From Allolobophora icterica (Eukaryota; Annelida; Clitellata; Crassiclitellata; Lumbricidae): a DNA stretch of 64,000 nucleotides. Shown piece by piece: positions 60,564-64,000 of this stretch. The notes beneath the pieces are model-generated. The model saw only the letters and a program-made list of their open reading frames with translations, did not search any database and was not told the origin of the DNA. The stretch's first letter is position 1, and each line of letters begins with the position of its first letter. The stretch covers positions 9,317,603 to 9,381,602 of the forward strand of contig OY744608.1 of NCBI GenBank assembly GCA_963556255.1, given 5' to 3'. The position numbers and the translations under genes were made by a program.

Positions 60564-60659
60564 TGTCATCATTATTATACATGCATAAATACATACGTAA
60601 ATACATACATGCATAAATATACAAATCTATATAAAATAAATAGAAGACTCTGTCTGTCA

Positions 60660-61300
60660 CAGCGATGTTTGACCGCGATGCATTTCTACAGCTTTGGACC
60701 TTTTCGCTCCAAACCTTCACTACTGTCTCGGGGTGGGCATTACACACCCAGTGTGAGGCTTCGCGTCCCCCGTTTTCACCGCTACCATGGTCTCTCGGGC
60801 CAAAAACCTACCCGCGCAATGCATTTTTAGCTGGTAAAAAAAACTTACACTCAACCTATTTTCACTCGCCAGATGGCGCCGCCGGGTTAAGCAGCTACAG
60901 TACGGATTCGCTAGAGGGATTGAAACTTTCACTTAACTAAACCCGGCCAACGCCGGGTTAAGCAGTGTTTTGTTGCTTATTCGCTAGAGGGATTGAAACA
61001 CCAAAAACGCCGGGTTAAGCAGCTTCGCGTCCCAGTTTTGACCGCTTCCATGGTGTCCCGGGCCAAAACCTCTCCCAAACCCCAATTTTTACCTGGTCCA
61101 AAGAAATTCGAGTCGACCTATTTTCATTCGCCGCCCGAGATGATTCTGTGTTTGACCGCCAATTCTCTGTCACCGGCACGCATTTCTAAAGATTCGCCAG
61201 ATGGCGCAGCCGTAGGGATTTCACTTCACATTAACTTTTGTTGCTTATTCGCTACAGGGATTGAAACTTATAACCCCGGGCAACGCCGGGTAAACCAGAT
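60660..61300. repeat. Diverged tandem duplication with GATTGAAAC and CGCCGGGTTAAGCAG motifs
   Basis: Two related halves about 262 bases apart share TTCGCGTCCC...ACCGCT(A/T)CCATGGT and CCTATTTTCA(C/T)TCGCC. TTCGCTAGAGGGATTGAAAC occurs near 60907, 60977 and (one change) 61248. CGCCGGGTTAAGCAG occurs near 60887, 60951 and 61009. Nature unknown. Confidence 0.7.
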
Positions 61301-61446
61301 AGTACATACATATATTAAACATCGCGCCTGGTGAGTTTTTCCAAAGAAGCGCTATATAAATCTGTGATTGCATTACATGATGTACATTCAAATATATAAA
61401 CATCCAGATATGGTTCACATACATTCATATTTCCTTTGGTCCATAC

Positions 61447-61562
61447 CTTTCCTTTGATGTTCTTCCCCTTCCAGTTCTTGTAGAAAGGAGTTGGATGAAG
61501 AGAGATTCCGTCGTCTGCATCCACATCGTACTGGACATGTCTTGTGTACAGTGCGCAACCAC
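61447..61562 (-). CDS. Candidate internal coding exon, family not recognised
   Basis: A 116-bp stretch with a clean acceptor (GACGCAG) and donor (AAG|GTATGG) encodes GCALYTRHVQYDVDADDG followed by ISLHPTPFYKNWKGKNIKGK. Composition (Tyr, Trp, Asp, Lys) and the absence of repeats look like real protein rather than noise. It starts in phase 1, matching the donor at 63605, and ends in phase 0. No continuing exon was found at lower coordinates, so the gene is incomplete as read. Confidence 0.4.
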
Positions 61563-62419
61563 CTGCGTCGGTTGATACAAACAAAGACAGTGCTTTTTTC
61601 AGCCGGAACGCGTTCCAGCACCTTTTTTCAGCCACTAAAAAACTATTTATTTATTTTGATAATAAAAACAATAATTTAGTTCTTTTAATTTAATTTCTAT
61701 GTTGTGAACTGTTTTCAGTGTTTATTCCCCAACTCCCAAACCCCAATCCCGTTTTTCTCGGGATTTTAGCCCTTCCATAATTGTTCAGTTCCGGAACCTA
61801 TTGTTCAGTTCCGGAACTTTTTTCTAGAAAAAAGCACTGAACACAGGTATATAACACATAATTATACGCCTACATGTATACGTAGGCGTAAACAGTGGCG
61901 GACAATGCAACTGAGTGAGACAAAGGAATTCGGCTACCATGTAAAACACTCAGTTAAAAGAGTGCAACGCATTGCGCTCTTCGCTCTGGCTTTGGTATAA
62001 GGCAATAAGGTTTCCAAATATTTTACCCGCAGTATATTCAATTATTCATATTGACTGCAGTCCACATTATATCTTGAGCCTATTACAAATATATAGCTCA
62101 TCAGGCAATTTATACAATTTATACAAATATTACATAACATTTGGCATGCTAATGAGTGATTCGGTTGAATACTATAGGCTGCAACATATGATATGAACTC
62201 GAACAACGGGCATAACTTACCGAAGATAACAGCTAAACAAGCAATTTACATAACTGTTGCCGTCACTACAAACCGGTGTAGGAAAAAACGGAAAAGGAAT
62301 TAACGTAAAAGTGGAAAAAGCAAATGAATTAAATAAAAAAATTGGTGGGGTCATTTACGACCCCAACAATCTTTCGCGGATATCATGTAGGAATCATCAT
62401 ACCACCCATTCCCGATATG

Positions 62420-62957
62420 CAGTGATGGGCACTAAACTATTTTTTTTAGTTAAACTAAAACTATTTTCCAACTAAAAAAATTGTTTAACTAAAGTTGGCA
62501 ACTGATTTTGGAAATTAGTTAACTAAACTAAAAAAAAGTAGTTAAACTTTTTCCAACTTTTTTCCAACTTTGTACGACAAACATTTTCACAATAAAAGAC
62601 GTTAAGTGAACTGTAATAATGCAAAGCGTCAATGACAATTTCACCTTCAAACTATGCAATGTGTACTGTTCTGGCATACAGTTACATGTGTACGGTAAGT
62701 AGTGTATGAATTTGAAAACATCCTATAACCATGCAGTGTTAAAATGTTTTTTTGCTGACAGTGTTCAATGTTCACTGTGGAAAAAATAGTTGCATATATT
62801 GCTGATTTTTTAGTTAAACTTTTTAGTTAGCAACTATTTTTTTAGTTAAACTATGGTTTTAACCAAACTATTTTTTTAGTTAAACTTCTTCCTTAACTAA
62901 ATTTTGTTAGTTAAACTAAAAGTTAGCAACTTTTTAGTTAACTATTGCCCATCACTG
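62420..62957. mobile_element. hAT element with TAGTTAAACTA-rich ends
   Basis: Ends CAGTGATGGGCACTAAAC and TTAACTATTGCCCATCACTG. Flanking 8-mers CCGATATG and CCGATGTG match at 7 of 8. TTAGTTAAACTA words recur in both subterminal regions. Confidence 0.92.
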
Positions 62958-63170
62958 CCGATGTGTTCTCTTTAAAGCTGGAAAGAAATGCGAAAATTCC
63001 TAAAATTATTTGAAAATATATTTAAAGGTTAAAAATTTTATAACAACAATCAACCGGGTAGAATCATAAAAGATCCCACCTGGTATGGTTAGGGTTAATG
63101 CATGTGGTAGTGTTTTTCGGGTCGGGCTGGGTTAAGTATGTGACGGGATGAGTATTTAAAAGTTAACCCA

Positions 63171-63339
<169 letters not shown>

Positions 63340-63604
63340 AGTAACCCTCAACGTGGACCTTCATATTGGAAGAGTCTTCTTTTGTATATATGCGCTGCCG
63401 TTTGACCCTGGTCAGCATACATGTACAGTTGTACACTCTCAAGCTATATTTAAAAAAAGCACTAGTTCAGACAAGTTTTGCTTTCAGACAGCAATGTTTT
63501 CAGTGCTATAGAGAGCTAAAGAAAGGTGCTATATTAATTACCTTGACATATACATGCATAGCAACGTTTGCCTCCTTCTACTTTACGTCACTGAAGCCGC
63601 ATAC

Positions 63605-63704
63605 CTCCAAGGGCGTATACTGGTGGTGACGATATTATGGATACTTCTGGCTCAAAGGCTTGATTGCTGTAACTAGCTACCGGCACTCGGCGATTAGCTT
63701 CCAT
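63605..63704 (-). CDS. Candidate first coding exon of an unrecognised gene
   Basis: ATG opens MEANRRVPVASYSNQAFEP and runs 33 codons to a GTATGC donor in phase 1 (...SSPPVYALG). The downstream candidate exon at 61447-61562 begins in the matching phase. An upstream acceptor-like site at about 63829 could define a 5' UTR border. I recognise no family; the short hydrophilic N-terminus gives no functional clue. Alternative: a chance open frame. Confidence 0.3.
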
Positions 63705-64000
63705 GCTGTATGTAATTGAAAACCGTTCCACTGTCGCTGTATACAGACTACCAAGTTTTGTTTAGACCTCCTTCTCCGTCTCTTCTTCGATTATGGTCGA
63801 ACTTGTGAGGGCAAGGTGCACCCGCGAGAAACCACCTGCACATATGGAATGGAGCGATTAAGAATTAGACCTGTGTATGGCGATTAATTAACAAAGAAAA
63901 CAAAGACAAAATATACAAGACGATGATACAACCGGTGTTCCTAGACGAATCGAAATGCTGGACACAGCGGAAACAAGACGAGAAAGAAACTCTTACGGCA

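Noticed and set aside
60900..61260. Possible CRISPR array (GATTGAAAC words)
   Set aside because: Only three copies with unequal spacing, diverged flanks, no cas genes, and clear animal sequence around it.

Overview
This is animal genomic DNA. It has long spliced genes with GT-AG introns, abundant small DNA transposons, tRNA-derived SINEs, LINE 3' ends and microsatellites. The gene set suggests a marine invertebrate: an alpha-amylase with the optional C-terminal domain of non-vertebrate bilaterians, and an intronless rhodopsin-like receptor. An echinoderm-like or other non-vertebrate deuterostome, or a lophotrochozoan, fits. I cannot fix the phylum from this sequence alone.

Layout. (1) 0.6-22.2 kb, minus strand: a complete 19-exon ALIX/PDCD6IP gene (predicted 870 aa) with Bro1 domain, V domain and Pro/Tyr-rich tail. 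(2) 22.2-27.0 kb: intergenic, dominated by a 1.6 kb hAT element with GC-rich ends and a foldback array of GGTCTT repeats. (3) 27.0-41.4 kb, plus strand: a complete 8-exon alpha-amylase (predicted 745 aa) with a Thr-rich linker and extra C-terminal domain. Its 6.2 kb fifth intron contains a complete single-exon class A GPCR (361 aa) and a three-level nest of transposons. (4) 41.4-45.9 kb: transposon-rich spacer with a second three-level nest, of hAT elements. (5) 45.9-51.7 kb, minus strand: a complete 7-exon POFUT1 (protein O-fucosyltransferase 1, 394 aa), with one apparent GC-AG intron and a long hairpin just beyond its stop codon. (6) 51.7-64 kb: mostly repeats and unassigned sequence, with two small minus-strand candidate exons (61.4 and 63.6 kb) that join in phase but belong to no family I recognise.

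The four firm genes are not a pathway: endosomal sorting/ESCRT (ALIX), starch digestion (amylase), signalling (GPCR) and ER protein glycosylation (POFUT1). All exon boundaries were set by hand from homology plus splice sites, and each chain keeps phase from ATG to stop. The most interesting biology is at residue level: an amylase predicted to be chloride-independent, an ALIX lacking a canonical PSAP motif, symmetric cassette-like ALIX tail exons, and many transposons with readable target-site duplications. I found no evidence of a wholly new multi-gene system.
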